Below are positions 18,299-27,275 of a DNA stretch of 64,000 bases, piece after piece (the first letter of the stretch is position 1; every line of letters begins with the position of its first letter). A program made the position numbers and the translations under genes. Origin of the DNA: Bacteroidia bacterium (GTDB taxonomy: Bacteria; Bacteroidota; Bacteroidia; SpSt-205); contig JAOAHZ010000006.1 of assembly GCA_026414975.1 (NCBI GenBank), positions 124,001-188,000 of the forward strand, written 5' to 3'. The notes beneath the pieces are model-generated. The model was not told where the DNA came from. It did not search any database and was given only the letters and a program-made list of their open reading frames with translations.

Positions 18299-20404
18299 GT
18301 GCGATACATCGTCTGTCTGAGCTTGCTTTGGGCTCAGTGGGTAGAGATATATCGAGATAGCTTTGGTACGCCGTATATCTTTGGAGCGAAGGATGCAGAT
18401 TGTGCTTATGGGCTTGCTTGGGCCCATGCAGAGGATGATTTCCTTCGGATTCAATACCTGATGGCTTTATCAAAGGGCCGATTAGGGCGTTTGATTGGGA
18501 AGGCTGGGGCTGCGATGGATTACTTCGCTTATTTCACGGGAGCTGCTCGGTACGTTCGGGTGCAGTATGACAGCCTATCGCCTCAGGTACGCGCCGTTTT
18601 GGAGTCTTATGCGCAAGGTCTCAACGACTTTGCCCGTCAGCATCCCAGAGCCGTTTTAGATCGGGGTCTTTTTCCGGTAACGGGGGAAGATATTGTAAGG
18701 GGTTATGTGGTCGTTTTGTCGGGCATGGTGGGGGCTGGACAAGCGCTTCAGGCGACCTTAGCGGGTACCCCAGAGAAGTACGAGTTTCGGATCGAAGCGG
18801 GTTCTAATGCCTTAGCCCTCAGCAGCTCAAAGACGGCTGATGGAGGGACTTATCTGCTTATTAACCCCCATGTTCCGATTGAGGGGGTTATGCGCTGGTA
18901 CGAAGCCTTTTTGCATAGTGAAGAAGGCTGGCATATTTTAGGTGGGTTTTTTCCGGCGATGGTATCGCCGGGACTCGGCACGAATCCATTTTTAGGGTGG
19001 GGGTTGACTTTTAACTGGCCTGACTTCGTGGATATTTATCGTCTGCGACTCCATCCGAAAAACAAAAAGCTCTATGCCTTAGACGGGCGCTGGGATACCC
19101 TGCGTGAGGAGAAGGTTTATTTGTATGTTAGGCTCATGCACAATCCCCAACGGTTTGCGCAAGGCTGGCCTATCCTGAACCCACCTCGTCCCCACGGTCC
19201 TGTTCTACGGGTGAAAAAGCGCATAGAGTACAGCGCATTTGGGCCAGTGGTGCGGACTCGTACTGGGGTTTATGCGATTCGCTTCCCTGTTGAAAAAATG
19301 TACCGAGCGCCTCAACAGTGGTATGAGATGAGTCGGGCTCGTTCTTTTACAGAGTTTCAAGCTGCTCTAAGGCATCAAGGCATTCCTCACTTCAATGTGG
19401 TATATGCTGACCGTTCGGATACGATATATTACCTTTTCAACGCTACCCTGCCTGAACGGCATCCGGCCTACAACTGGCAGTCTGTTTTGCCTGGTGATAC
19501 CTCATCGGTGCTGTGGAAGCGGTATTTGACGATTGATGAGCTTCCCCACGTCTTAGCTCCCAAGTGTGGGTACATCTTTAGTGTGAATAATAGCCCTTTT
19601 GCCACAAGCTGTCCAGAGGCCTCGCCTAAGAAGGATGATTTTCCCTCTCAGCATGCGTGGCACTGGAACAAGCACAATAATCGTGAGCATCGAATGTATG
19701 AGCTGCTGGAGTCTAAACAGCGAGTGAGCTGGGATGACTTTCACGCTATCAAGTATGATCGCTATTATCCTGCCCGAGGACCTATTCGGAGGTTGTGGTT
19801 AGCTTTTGCTTCCCTTCCTGATACGCAATCCACTTTGCTTCAGGAGGCTCTGAGGATAATCCGGAGTTGGGACTTTGCTGGGACGGGCAATAGCAGGGCG
19901 GCGACTCTTCTTACCTTGGCTGGGACCTATGCCCTAAAGAAAGCAGGGCTGCCTGCCTACAACTGGTTAGAAGAGGGCAAGATTCAACTGCCAGTAGACC
20001 TACTTTGGGAGTCTTTGAACTACGCTATCCAGGAACTGCGTCGCTTCTATCGGGAAACCGCTCCACCTTTGAAGGCGGTTCAGGCTCTGGAGGTGAGGCA
20101 GCGGCGCTATCCCTTAGACGGCCTTCCCGAGCAGCTTGCGCCTACTTACGCTGAGTGGGACCCTAAGAAGGGCTTTCTACGAGTTGTAGCGGGTGATACA
20201 TACATTCAGTTTGTGCGATTTGATCGTACATCGCCTTACCCTCAAGTGGAGTCTATTCTGCCTTTGGGTGTGTCAGGGGACCCGCAAAGTCCTCATTACG
20301 ACGATCAGCTCCCTTTATATGTTGCAAGGCGATGTAAGCCGATGACCCTAAATCCCACGGAGATCAAGGCATGCGCTCGCCTGGTACGGCGCTTCAGTCT
20401 GTAG
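18299..20404 (+). CDS. Penicillin acylase family Ntn-hydrolase (exported)
   Basis: A precursor of about 701 residues with an N-terminal signal ending LLWAQ (residue 13). Family members are cut autocatalytically so that a Ser becomes the N-terminal nucleophile of the beta chain; here it is most likely Ser169 in EAGSNALALSSS, followed by the conserved GGTYLLINPHVP. The alpha-chain motif RDSFGTPYIFGAKDADCAYGLAWAHAEDDFLRIQ is clear. Members cleave amide bonds of penicillins, N-acyl-homoserine lactones or cyclic lipopeptides; the substrate cannot be told here. The GTG start is chosen from the promoter box and because the signal peptide begins at once. Single gene, divergent from the frameshifted gene. 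Confidence 0.88.
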   Translation: MRYIVCLSLLWAQWVEIYRDSFGTPYIFGAKDADCAYGLAWAHAEDDFLRIQYLMALSKGRLGRLIGKAGAAMDYFAYFTGAARYVRVQYDSLSPQVRAVLESYAQGLNDFARQHPRAVLDRGLFPVTGEDIVRGYVVVLSGMVGAGQALQATLAGTPEKYEFRIEAGSNALALSSSKTADGGTYLLINPHVPIEGVMRWYEAFLHSEEGWHILGGFFPAMVSPGLGTNPFLGWGLTFNWPDFVDIYRLRLHPKNKKLYALDGRWDTLREEKVYLYVRLMHNPQRFAQGWPILNPPRPHGPVLRVKKRIEYSAFGPVVRTRTGVYAIRFPVEKMYRAPQQWYEMSRARSFTEFQAALRHQGIPHFNVVYADRSDTIYYLFNATLPERHPAYNWQSVLPGDTSSVLWKRYLTIDELPHVLAPKCGYIFSVNNSPFATSCPEASPKKDDFPSQHAWHWNKHNNREHRMYELLESKQRVSWDDFHAIKYDRYYPARGPIRRLWLAFASLPDTQSTLLQEALRIIRSWDFAGTGNSRAATLLTLAGTYALKKAGLPAYNWLEEGKIQLPVDLLWESLNYAIQELRRFYRETAPPLKAVQALEVRQRRYPLDGLPEQLAPTYAEWDPKKGFLRVVAGDTYIQFVRFDRTSPYPQVESILPLGVSGDPQSPHYDDQLPLYVARRCKPMTLNPTEIKACARLVRRFSL

Positions 20405-20421
20405 GGCAGGGCTGATTTATG

Positions 20422-20429
20422 TAGCTTTG
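20422..20429 (+). promoter_or_regulatory. -7 box TAGCTTTG of the pnt operon
   Basis: TAGCTTTG, 7 nt, then ATG 20437. Confidence 0.6.
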
Positions 20430-20436
20430 CCGCCTG

Positions 20437-21552
20437 ATGCGAGTTGGCTTCGTGGATGAGCGTTCCTCCCATGAATGGAGGGTTGCGCTGATGCCTGAAG
20501 GGGTAAGGCGGCTACGCGAATGGGGATTCTCCGTCATCCTTCAAAAAGGCTCAGGAGAAGGGGCTCATATCTCCGATGAAGCATACGCCGAGATGGGAGC
20601 CCAAATACTTCCGACTGCCTTTGATGTGGTTGAAAGGTCGGATATCCTTCTTCGCCTTCGCATGCCTTCCTTAGAGGAGATTAGCACTTATCCGACAGAT
20701 AAAGTCCTAATAGGACCTTTACAAGCATGGCGTTACGAAGGAGAAATCAAAGCTCTCGCCGATAAGGGCTGGACGGTATTGGCAATGGAGAAAATACCCC
20801 GCATCACGCGAGCACAGAGCATGGATGTACTGTCCTCTATGGCGGCTTTAGGTGGGTATAAGGCTGTGCTGTTGGCTGCTGTTCATTTTGGGCGAGTGTT
20901 TCCGATGCTAACGACAGCGGCGGGTACGCTTGCTCCGGCCCGGGTTTTGGTTATTGGGGCGGGTGTGGCAGGCCTTCAAGCGATTGCTACGGCTCGCCGC
21001 TTAGGAGCTCAAGTAGAGGCTTATGACATTCGTCCTGCCGCTAAAGAACAAGTGGAAAGCCTCGGAGCTAAGTTTCTACCTCTCACCTTAGACGAGTCGG
21101 CGGAGGGAAGGGGTGGCTACGCTCGCGAGCTAAGCGCTGAGGAGCAGGCTAAACAACGGGAAGCACTGGCTTCCTACGTAGCAAGAGCTGACATCCTTAT
21201 CACTACGGCGGCTGTACCTGGGCGCCCTGCCCCTAAGCTGATTACCTCTCAGATGCGCCGTTCTATGAAGCCCGGTAGTGTCATAGTAGACCTTGCCGCT
21301 GAAAGCGGCGGAAACTGTGAAGAAACTCAGCCCGGTACTACCCAGGTATTAGATGGCATTACCCTCATGGCCCCTCTCAACCTTCCCGCCACCTTACCCA
21401 TTCACGCTTCTCAAATGCTGAGCCGAAATTTTACAGAGTTCCTTGGCCTCTTCCGAAAAAAGGACGGTAGCTTAACCCTACATACTGAAGATGAGCTGCT
21501 CCGGGCTACATGCCTTCTCTGGAATGGACAACCCTTTCTCCAGCCCGTATGA
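20437..21552 (+). CDS. pntAA: NAD(P) transhydrogenase subunit alpha part 1 (NAD-binding)
   Basis: A 371-residue soluble subunit (domain I) of proton-translocating transhydrogenase, which uses the proton gradient to move hydride from NADH to NADP. It shows the AlaDH/PNT N-terminal domain (DERSSHEWRVALMPEGVRRL) and the Rossmann domain (VLVIGAGVAGLQAIATARRLGAQVEAYD), with the RQD-loop region and GRPAPKLIT. In this split form the membrane part is a separate gene, as seen next. The stop overlaps pntAB as ATGA (21549-21552). Confidence 0.94.
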   Translation: MRVGFVDERSSHEWRVALMPEGVRRLREWGFSVILQKGSGEGAHISDEAYAEMGAQILPTAFDVVERSDILLRLRMPSLEEISTYPTDKVLIGPLQAWRYEGEIKALADKGWTVLAMEKIPRITRAQSMDVLSSMAALGGYKAVLLAAVHFGRVFPMLTTAAGTLAPARVLVIGAGVAGLQAIATARRLGAQVEAYDIRPAAKEQVESLGAKFLPLTLDESAEGRGGYARELSAEEQAKQREALASYVARADILITTAAVPGRPAPKLITSQMRRSMKPGSVIVDLAAESGGNCEETQPGTTQVLDGITLMAPLNLPATLPIHASQMLSRNFTEFLGLFRKKDGSLTLHTEDELLRATCLLWNGQPFLQPV

Positions 21553-21830
21553 CGGACATACTATTTGCCCTGTTTATTTTCACCCTCTCGGCTTTTTTAG
21601 GCTTTGAGCTGATTAGCAAAGTTCCCCCTACCCTGCACACGCCTCTTATGTCTGGCTCCAACGCTATCTCAGGCGTTACGATTGTGGGAGCTATTGTCGT
21701 AGCGGGTGAAGCCGGGTCCCCCTTGCTCATAGGGCTGGGGGTTTTAGCCTTAGTCCTTGCAACTATTAATGTGGTGGGAGGGTTTTTGGTTACAGATCGC
21801 ATGCTCCGCATGTTCAAAAAGCGTGGTTGA
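21549..21830 (+). CDS. pntAB: NAD(P) transhydrogenase subunit alpha part 2 (membrane)
   Basis: About 93 residues with three or four membrane helices, carrying the conserved core PLMSGSNAISGVTIVGAIV and ATINVVGGFLVTDRML of the domain II fragment of the alpha subunit. Together with PntB it forms the proton channel. The ATG is taken at 21549, overlapping the pntAA stop; an upstream in-frame ATG at 21510 would lie deep inside pntAA and add a soluble leader that the family lacks. Ends 1 nt before pntB. Confidence 0.93.
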   Translation: MTDILFALFIFTLSAFLGFELISKVPPTLHTPLMSGSNAISGVTIVGAIVVAGEAGSPLLIGLGVLALVLATINVVGGFLVTDRMLRMFKKRG

Positions 21831-21831
21831 G

Positions 21832-23208
21832 ATGGAGACTTTCATACAGGTAGCTTATCTGGTGGCTTCGGTGAGTTTCATCATAGCCATTAAGCTGCTG
21901 GGTTCGCCTCGTACGGCTCGGATAGGGAATTGGCTGGGCTCGCTTGGGATGCTCTTGGGGATCGTAGCGACGCTTTTCTATAAGGCGGTTGTGCGGTATG
22001 AGTGGATAGGCATAGGCTTGGGTATAGGTACGGCTCTTGGGGCTTGGATGGCTTTATCAGTCAAGATGACAGCTATGCCTCAAATGGTAGCCATTCTAAA
22101 TGGTTTTGGTGGGGCTGCTTCAGCTCTCGTGGCAGCGGCTGAGGCCGAGCGCAGCTTCTTAGAGCCGACTCTGTACCCCTCGGCTTTCACTTTATTAACC
22201 ATAGGACTTAGTGTTGCGATTGGAATGGTAACTTTCTCGGGTAGCTTTATTGCGTTTGCTAAGCTGCAGGAGCTCATAACTGGACGCCCAGTTATGCTAC
22301 CTTTCCACCATCTTCAGAGCCTACTCTTTTTAGTTTTATCTATTGGCACCGTGATAGCTTTGACCGTGGCGGGTGGTGCGCCGCTACTATACGGGACCGG
22401 TGCAGCATCTTTCCTCTTGGGGCTGTGGATAGCTCTGCCTGTGGGAGGAGCCGATATGCCTGTAATCGTGGCTTTCCTCAACTCGCTTTCGGGACTCGCC
22501 GCCGCTACGACCGGCTTTGTGCTGAATAACTACCTTTTGATCGTTTCGGGCACCTTAGTGGGGGCCTCAGGACTAATCCTAACTCATATCATGTCCAAGG
22601 CAATGAACCGCTCGCTTTGGAATGTGCTCTTTGCGGCAGTAGGAAAGGGAGGAGAGGTAGGCGCTGTGACGGATAAAGCCGTTCGCTCTACGACTGCTGA
22701 GGATGTAGCTCTCATGGTGAGCTACGCAAAAGAGGTTGTTGTTGTTCCAGGCTATGGTATGGCGGTCGCTCAAGCCCAGCATGCCGTCAAAAAGCTAATG
22801 GATGCCCTGATCACAAGGGGAGTGGAAGTGCGCTTTGCTATACATCCAGTAGCGGGACGCATGCCGGGTCATATGAATGTGCTTTTAGCTGAAGCGGATG
22901 TGCCGTACGACCGCCTCTGTGAGATGGAGCGAATCAATCCAGATTTTCCTCAGGTGGATGTCGTGCTCGTGATTGGAGCCAATGACGTAGTCAATCCCGC
23001 TGCTCGTAAGGACCCAAATAGCCCTCTGTTCGGCATGCCCATACTGGATGTGGATAAAGCCAAAACAGTTATCGTACTCAAGCGCTCTATGAATCCGGGA
23101 TTCGCAGGGGTGGAGAACGAGCTTTTCTATCAGCAAAATACCTACATGCTTTTTGGGGATGCCCGACGAAGCTTAGAAGCCATAACCGAAGCCCTGAAAG
23201 AAATTTGA
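21832..23208 (+). CDS. pntB: NAD(P) transhydrogenase subunit beta
   Basis: About 458 residues: N-terminal membrane domain of eight or more helices (residues 1-265) and C-terminal NADP-binding domain III (about 285-458) with VVVVPGYGMAVAQAQHAVKKL, HPVAGRMPGHMNVLLAEADVPYD, VVLVIGANDVVNPAAR and LKRSMNPGFAGVEN, all standard for PntB. The enzyme supplies NADPH from the proton motive force. The ATG at 21832 is 1 nt after the pntAB stop; a longer in-frame start at 21757 would overlap pntAB and is unlikely. Confidence 0.94.
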   Translation: METFIQVAYLVASVSFIIAIKLLGSPRTARIGNWLGSLGMLLGIVATLFYKAVVRYEWIGIGLGIGTALGAWMALSVKMTAMPQMVAILNGFGGAASALVAAAEAERSFLEPTLYPSAFTLLTIGLSVAIGMVTFSGSFIAFAKLQELITGRPVMLPFHHLQSLLFLVLSIGTVIALTVAGGAPLLYGTGAASFLLGLWIALPVGGADMPVIVAFLNSLSGLAAATTGFVLNNYLLIVSGTLVGASGLILTHIMSKAMNRSLWNVLFAAVGKGGEVGAVTDKAVRSTTAEDVALMVSYAKEVVVVPGYGMAVAQAQHAVKKLMDALITRGVEVRFAIHPVAGRMPGHMNVLLAEADVPYDRLCEMERINPDFPQVDVVLVIGANDVVNPAARKDPNSPLFGMPILDVDKAKTVIVLKRSMNPGFAGVENELFYQQNTYMLFGDARRSLEAITEALKEI

Positions 23209-23285
23209 GAGTCTTAGGGCACTTAGGTAGGGTTGAGCCAGTCTTTCTGATGCCGGCTATCGTTGGCGGTAAAGGGGAGGGCTGT

Positions 23286-23293
23286 TTTATTTG
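23286..23293 (+). promoter_or_regulatory. Possible -7 box TTTATTTG of the GH31 gene
   Basis: TTTATTTG, 5 nt (catag), then ATG 23299; same variant as before proline dehydrogenase. Confidence 0.4.
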
Positions 23294-23298
23294 CATAG

Positions 23299-25341
23299 AT
23301 GTTTCTCTGGGCTATCCTTCAAGGCTTAGTCATTCGGGCCTCCTCCGATACCCTTTTGATAAGGGTTGAAGATGTAGAGGTAGCTTTTAGGAAGAAGGAC
23401 TGGCTTTCTGCCTCTTTGATTCGTCCTATAGTGAGCTCTAAGATGGGGAGCTACCCCTTCTCAACGAAGTATGGGCCCTGGTATAGGGCTTTGGTGGATA
23501 CTTACTTCGTTTGGGCTGACACAGCAGGGGAAATCAGGGGTCAGTGGGAGGGTATCAGAAAAACTTGGAGGATAGAGCTGAGGGTTCGGAATGGAGTCTT
23601 ATGGTGGCGGTGGTTGAGCGACTCGCTGGACGGAGTGGCGGTGCGGCTGCGCTGGCTTCGTCATAGGGGCGAGGAGTCGTATGGATTAGGGGTGCAAAGT
23701 GTACCGGGAGCCTTAGACGGACGACGCTATCGGCTCTGGACCGAGGAACAGGGGATTGGCCGAGGTAAGCAGCCTCTGAGCTTCCTGATCAATTTGGTAG
23801 TACGGGGGGCGGCTGGTACCCTAACCACTTCCTACGCTCCCATGGGAACTTTTATTACGCGCTACCGTCGGGGGGCTGCTCTCTTTCATCAAGGCGTCGC
23901 TTTTTGGGAGAGCCGTTCTCGTTTTTACCAGTGGGAATTTTGGCTCCTGAATCCCCAAGCGGTAGAAGGAGCCTTTTGGGGTGGAAGGGATTGGGGGGAG
24001 CTTTTGCATCGGCAATCCCAATTAGTTGGCCCTATGCCGCTCCTCCCTGCCTGGTGTAAAGGGGCTTGGGTAGGCTTACAGGGAGGGTGGGGGCGGGTTC
24101 TTCCCATCTTGACGCAGCTAAAGAGAGCTGGTGTGCCTTTGGCTACTCTCTGGATTCAAGACTGGTGCGGGAGGAGGGCAACTCGGTTCGGCAGTCAACT
24201 ATGGTGGCGCTGGATTCCCGATACTTCCGCTTATCCTGACATTCGCCGACGCATAGACAGCCTACGCCGAGAGGGGATACGCACATTAGGCTATGTCAAT
24301 CCTTTTTTAGCCACCGAGGGACCTTTGTTTGACACCGCCCGAACGAGGGCATACTTAGTGAGCCGCTCTAAAGAACAAATCTATTTCATTTCCACGCCAG
24401 GCTTTCCCGCCGTCATGGTGGATCTAACTCATCCTGAAGCCTATGCGTGGCTGAGGGGTTTGGTACGGCGGCTCAGGGAGGAGTATGGATTCTCGGGCTG
24501 GATGGCGGACTACGGGGAATGGCTTCCTTGGGATGCCTGGGTGGCTGCGGGTCAGGGGTCTGAATGGCATAATCGCTATGCTGTCCTCTGGGCTCGCCTC
24601 AATCGTGAAGCTGCGGAGGAGGATGAGATAGTCTTTTTTACTCGTTGTGGGCATACTTTTACGCCTCGCTATACCCGCCTCCACTGGCTGGGCGATCAAC
24701 TTGTCAGTTGGGATGCTCGCGATGGACTGCAGAGCACCTTTTATGGAATGCTTCACAGCGGGCTTAGTGGGCTACCGCTCATGCATAGCGATATAGGCGG
24801 TTATACTACGATAAAAGTCGGCCCCTTACGCTACCTGCGCTCGCGCCAACTGCTGCTGCGATGGGCTGAGAGCTGTGTCATACAGCCCGTTTTCCGTACC
24901 CATGAAGGGCTGCGTCCTCAGGACAATCATCAGGTCTATACCGACTCCGTAACAGTAGCAGCCTTTGCCTATTTGGCTCAGCTCCATGTGAAACTCTGGG
25001 CCTACCTCCAAAGCTGTGCTCAAGGGTATGGGCTAACCGACACCTTACTTCCCTACGCTTGGGCTCCGATCTGGCGTCCTCTCTGGATGCATGCCTCTAA
25101 GACGCCTAAGGTGAAACACCCCTCGTTCTTCATCGGACCTGACCTGCTCTTTTATCCTGTCACTCGCCCTCGTCAGCGTTGGATAAGAGCTTATCTACCC
25201 CCCGGAACTTGGTACGCTCTCACAGCCGATACCCTGCTTGCAGGGGGACAATTCGTCAAGGTTCCGGCTCCTTTGGGGAAACCTTGTCTATTTCTGAGAA
25301 AAGACTCTTCTCCTTATCAGACTCTGAGGGCACCCCGCTGA
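23299..25341 (+). CDS. Glycoside hydrolase family 31, close to the YihQ (sulfoquinovosidase) branch
   Basis: A 680-residue retaining alpha-glycosidase, probably exported (MFLWAILQGLVIRAS). The catalytic Asp nucleophile lies in GWMADYGEWLP and the acid/base Asp in LGDQLVSWDARDGLQS; SGLPLMHSDIGGY follows. The segment WIQDWCGRRATRFGSQLWWRW aligns with the matching part of E. coli YihQ, which splits sulfoquinovosides. However the Arg that, as I remember it, binds the sulfonate in YihQ appears as Gln here (GSQLWW), while the Trp is kept, so the substrate may differ. No other sulfosugar or polysaccharide-utilisation gene is beside it. Alternative: alpha-glucosidase or xylosidase of the same family. 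Confidence 0.85.
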   Translation: MFLWAILQGLVIRASSDTLLIRVEDVEVAFRKKDWLSASLIRPIVSSKMGSYPFSTKYGPWYRALVDTYFVWADTAGEIRGQWEGIRKTWRIELRVRNGVLWWRWLSDSLDGVAVRLRWLRHRGEESYGLGVQSVPGALDGRRYRLWTEEQGIGRGKQPLSFLINLVVRGAAGTLTTSYAPMGTFITRYRRGAALFHQGVAFWESRSRFYQWEFWLLNPQAVEGAFWGGRDWGELLHRQSQLVGPMPLLPAWCKGAWVGLQGGWGRVLPILTQLKRAGVPLATLWIQDWCGRRATRFGSQLWWRWIPDTSAYPDIRRRIDSLRREGIRTLGYVNPFLATEGPLFDTARTRAYLVSRSKEQIYFISTPGFPAVMVDLTHPEAYAWLRGLVRRLREEYGFSGWMADYGEWLPWDAWVAAGQGSEWHNRYAVLWARLNREAAEEDEIVFFTRCGHTFTPRYTRLHWLGDQLVSWDARDGLQSTFYGMLHSGLSGLPLMHSDIGGYTTIKVGPLRYLRSRQLLLRWAESCVIQPVFRTHEGLRPQDNHQVYTDSVTVAAFAYLAQLHVKLWAYLQSCAQGYGLTDTLLPYAWAPIWRPLWMHASKTPKVKHPSFFIGPDLLFYPVTRPRQRWIRAYLPPGTWYALTADTLLAGGQFVKVPAPLGKPCLFLRKDSSPYQTLRAPR

Positions 25342-25963
25342 TAGGGATTCTTAGATAGCTCAAGCCAAAGCCTGAGTATAGCATGCGCAATAGACTAGGT
25401 CCCTTAGCGTGGGTAATTCCTCATTGAGGTAGCATAGAACCCGAGTAGACTCTGGCTCAATCCATGAGGAGTCGGAAGATAGACTTCAACCTGAAAAAGT
25501 AAAAACAAGCAAATCTGCCTTTTAGGGTGCAGGGCTGACTAAGAGGGAAGCATTCAACGACTGTGGGTGTCGGTCAAGGTGTATAGACGTCTTATGCAGT
25601 TTATTCGCTTACGAGCCGAAGAAGGGCTCGGACTCGCATAAGGTTAGTAGGGAGCTTTGATTGTGGTGGGTGAAATTGAGTATTTGGGCGAGGGGTGAGG
25701 ATGGGGGGGGCGCCAGCGCTTCCAGCGCTGGCGCCCCCCCCATTAGGACTATCAAAACATCCAAAACGGAACATGGACCAGGCTGCCCCCCCAATCTCCT
25801 CAGGGCCAGCCTGAGTGAGCTAAACTAAATCCGAAAAATTCTGTTGGCCTTTGTGGAGCGTACAGCCCACTTTCTTACACGATAGCCAATCCTTTCCAGT
25901 GAAGTTGGCCTTAGAGTCTTCTGCCCTGCCGTCAAGTTCTTCAAAAGCCAGAGCGACTCTGAC
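25342..25963. other. Large convergent intergenic region holding a G-tract palindrome
   Basis: 622 bp between the GH31 gene and the minus-strand PspB-like pair. I see no convincing coding region. It holds a small 6-bp hairpin (25612-25617 with 25625-25630) and the long perfect palindrome at 25703-25741. The rest looks structureless. Confidence 0.5.
25703..25741. repeat. Perfect G-tract palindrome, copy 1 (18-bp arms, 3-nt loop)
   Basis: Left arm 25703-25720 is eight G followed by CGCCAGCGCT; loop TCC (25721-25723); right arm 25724-25741 is AGCGCTGGCG followed by eight C. All 18 pairs match. It lies between convergent genes. The copy at 59469 has the same plan with two base pairs changed in both arms together. 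It could be a bidirectional transcription barrier or a mobile palindromic repeat; there is no T-run as in a classical terminator. Confidence 0.85.
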
Positions 25964-26218
25964 TCACAGCAAAGGTTCTTTGCGTCCTTCGAGCCTTTCT
26001 GCTAAGAATTCAATGAAGCGGGCTCTTTCATCTATTATACTGGATGCAGCTTTAGGATTCCTCAATATCTCTTCGTATTCAGCCTGAAGTTTTTCAATCT
26101 CAGAGCGTAGGTAACGATTTTCCTCTTCCAGCCGCCTCAGTTTGTCTGAGTGCTTGAGGGTGAGTTTGTAAGCTCGGAACAGAAGCAGAAATCCTATAAT
26201 CAGTGCTAGGCCTATCAT
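25964..26218 (-). CDS. Small membrane protein with coiled coil, PspB-like (second of pair)
   Basis: 84 residues: an N-terminal membrane segment (MIGLALIIGFLLLFRAY) and then an acidic/basic coiled coil (SDKLRRLEEENRYLRSEIEKLQAEYEEIL), ending in a charged tail. The layout equals that of its upstream neighbour and of PspB, the partner of PspC in the envelope stress response, but neither PspA nor PspC is in the window. Start overlaps the upstream stop as ATGA (26215-26218), so the two are co-translated and may form a hetero-oligomer. Confidence 0.7.
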   Translation of the reverse strand: MIGLALIIGFLLLFRAYKLTLKHSDKLRRLEEENRYLRSEIEKLQAEYEEILRNPKAASSIIDERARFIEFLAERLEGRKEPLL

Positions 26219-26508
26219 AAGCTACTTTCGCTGAGAAGGGGAGGATGGGGAGACTGGCTCTGAGATTCTTGGGCGAGTAGTCTATCCCAATCTATATTGG
26301 CTATGATAGTTTCCAAGTTTTGGATGCGGCGACGCAGGTTGTCGTTTTCTCGTCGCAGTTCACGTAGCTCTCTGTCTATTTCTCGCAGACGTTCGGGGGA
26401 AATAGGCATACGCTCTTTGTGCTTGAGCCAGCGTTGATATGCCGCTAAAGCCAATCCTCCCACAACGGGTAGCCCAATAACGACGAAGACAACTAAGACT
26501 TCCAGCAT
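26215..26508 (-). CDS. Small membrane protein with coiled coil, PspB-like (first of pair)
   Basis: 97 residues. Membrane segment at residues 2-23 (LEVLVVFVVIGLPVVGGLAL), basic stop, then coiled coil (PERLREIDRELRELRRENDNL) ending RRRIQNLETIIANIDWDRL, close to the RERIQALESILD element of E. coli PspB. The C-terminus is Ser/Pro/Gln-rich. Probable inner-membrane regulator or scaffold; function by resemblance only. A TAACTTTG box 5 nt before the ATG makes this the first gene of a two-gene operon, divergent from algH. Confidence 0.75.
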   Translation of the reverse strand: MLEVLVVFVVIGLPVVGGLALAAYQRWLKHKERMPISPERLREIDRELRELRRENDNLRRRIQNLETIIANIDWDRLLAQESQSQSPHPPLLSESSL

Positions 26509-26513
26509 TTAGT

Positions 26514-26521
26514 CAAAGTTA
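26514..26521 (-). promoter_or_regulatory. -7 box TAACTTTG of the PspB-like pair
   Basis: Minus-strand TAACTTTG, 5 nt (actaa), then ATG 26508. Confidence 0.6.
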
Positions 26522-26533
26522 GCGAGATTTTTG

Positions 26534-26541
26534 TATATTTG
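26534..26541 (+). promoter_or_regulatory. -7 box TATATTTG of algH
   Basis: TATATTTG, 3 nt (aac), then ATG 26545. Only 36 bp separate the two divergent start codons here. Confidence 0.6.
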
Positions 26542-26544
26542 AAC

Positions 26545-27096
26545 ATGCTCCAACCGGCGCCGGGGGTTCTACTTATAGCCGAGCCTTTCATGCCCGACCC
26601 AAACTTTGCTCGGACGGTGGTCCTCTTGGTAGAGCATGGCATTCAAGGGAGCTTCGGTGTGGTCCTCAATCGTCCGGCACTGGTGCAAGTAAAAGAGGTA
26701 ACGAACTTTTTCGGAGAAATTGAATATGGACTCTATATGGGCGGGCCAGTGGAGAAAAAGCTCCTACACGTGCTTCATAGCCTACCTCCCTTGGAAGCTC
26801 AAAGTCAGAAAGTAACAGATAATGTGTATTGGACAGCAGACATGCGGGGTATTCGTGGCGTATTGGCAGCGAGGCGGATACCAGAGACCCACTTACGATT
26901 TTATGCGGGCTACGCTGGCTGGGCGCCTGGTCAGTTAGATAGAGAGATTGCGCTCCACTCGTGGATTTTGGCGCCAGCTCGACGAGAGTATATCTTCTCT
27001 AACGAGCCAGAAAATCTCTGGCGAAAAGTATTGACCGAGATGGGGGGTAAGTACGCTTTTATCGCTACCTTCCCCCCAGACCCTCGCTTAAACTGA
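26545..27096 (+). CDS. algH: YqgE/AlgH family protein
   Basis: About 183 residues of the UPF0301 (YqgE/AlgH) family: PGVLLIAEPFMPDPNFARTVVLL, GSFGVVLNRP, YMGGPVEKKLLHVLHS and RFYAGYAGWAPGQLDREI are the family's hallmarks. The family is widespread and was linked to alginate regulation in Pseudomonas, but the biochemical role is not settled. ATG 26545 is preferred to the TTG at 26539 because the latter overlaps the promoter box. It stands alone, with 179 bp of featureless sequence before lepA. Confidence 0.93.
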   Translation: MLQPAPGVLLIAEPFMPDPNFARTVVLLVEHGIQGSFGVVLNRPALVQVKEVTNFFGEIEYGLYMGGPVEKKLLHVLHSLPPLEAQSQKVTDNVYWTADMRGIRGVLAARRIPETHLRFYAGYAGWAPGQLDREIALHSWILAPARREYIFSNEPENLWRKVLTEMGGKYAFIATFPPDPRLN

Positions 27097-27260
27097 GACT
27101 TTTCCAAACAGAATAGCCCTGTTCGTATCTTCAGCGCTGATTTCTCTATGGCGCTGCAACAGACCTAATGGATTTACTTGGCAATATGAAATCATCATGA
27201 GCCGAGCTCTCGCTGCTTCAGTCCTACCTTTCCTATTCCAGGAAAATCTTCTCTCTGCGG

Positions 27261-27268
27261 TATCTTTG
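27261..27268 (+). promoter_or_regulatory. -7 box TATCTTTG of the lepA operon
   Basis: TATCTTTG, 7 nt, then ATG 27276. Confidence 0.6.
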
Positions 27269-27275
27269 CTTAGGT

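Noticed and set aside
25612..25630. Short hairpin CGAGCC/GGCTCG as a terminator
   Set aside because: Six-base stem, no T-run, and 270 bp from the nearest gene end.
25785..25792. C-run near the first palindrome as a further partial copy
   Set aside because: Only the C-run and a few bases resemble the right arm; no G-tract partner.
27097..27260. Short plus-strand frame before lepA
   Set aside because: Overlaps the lepA promoter and start, with no protein-like features.
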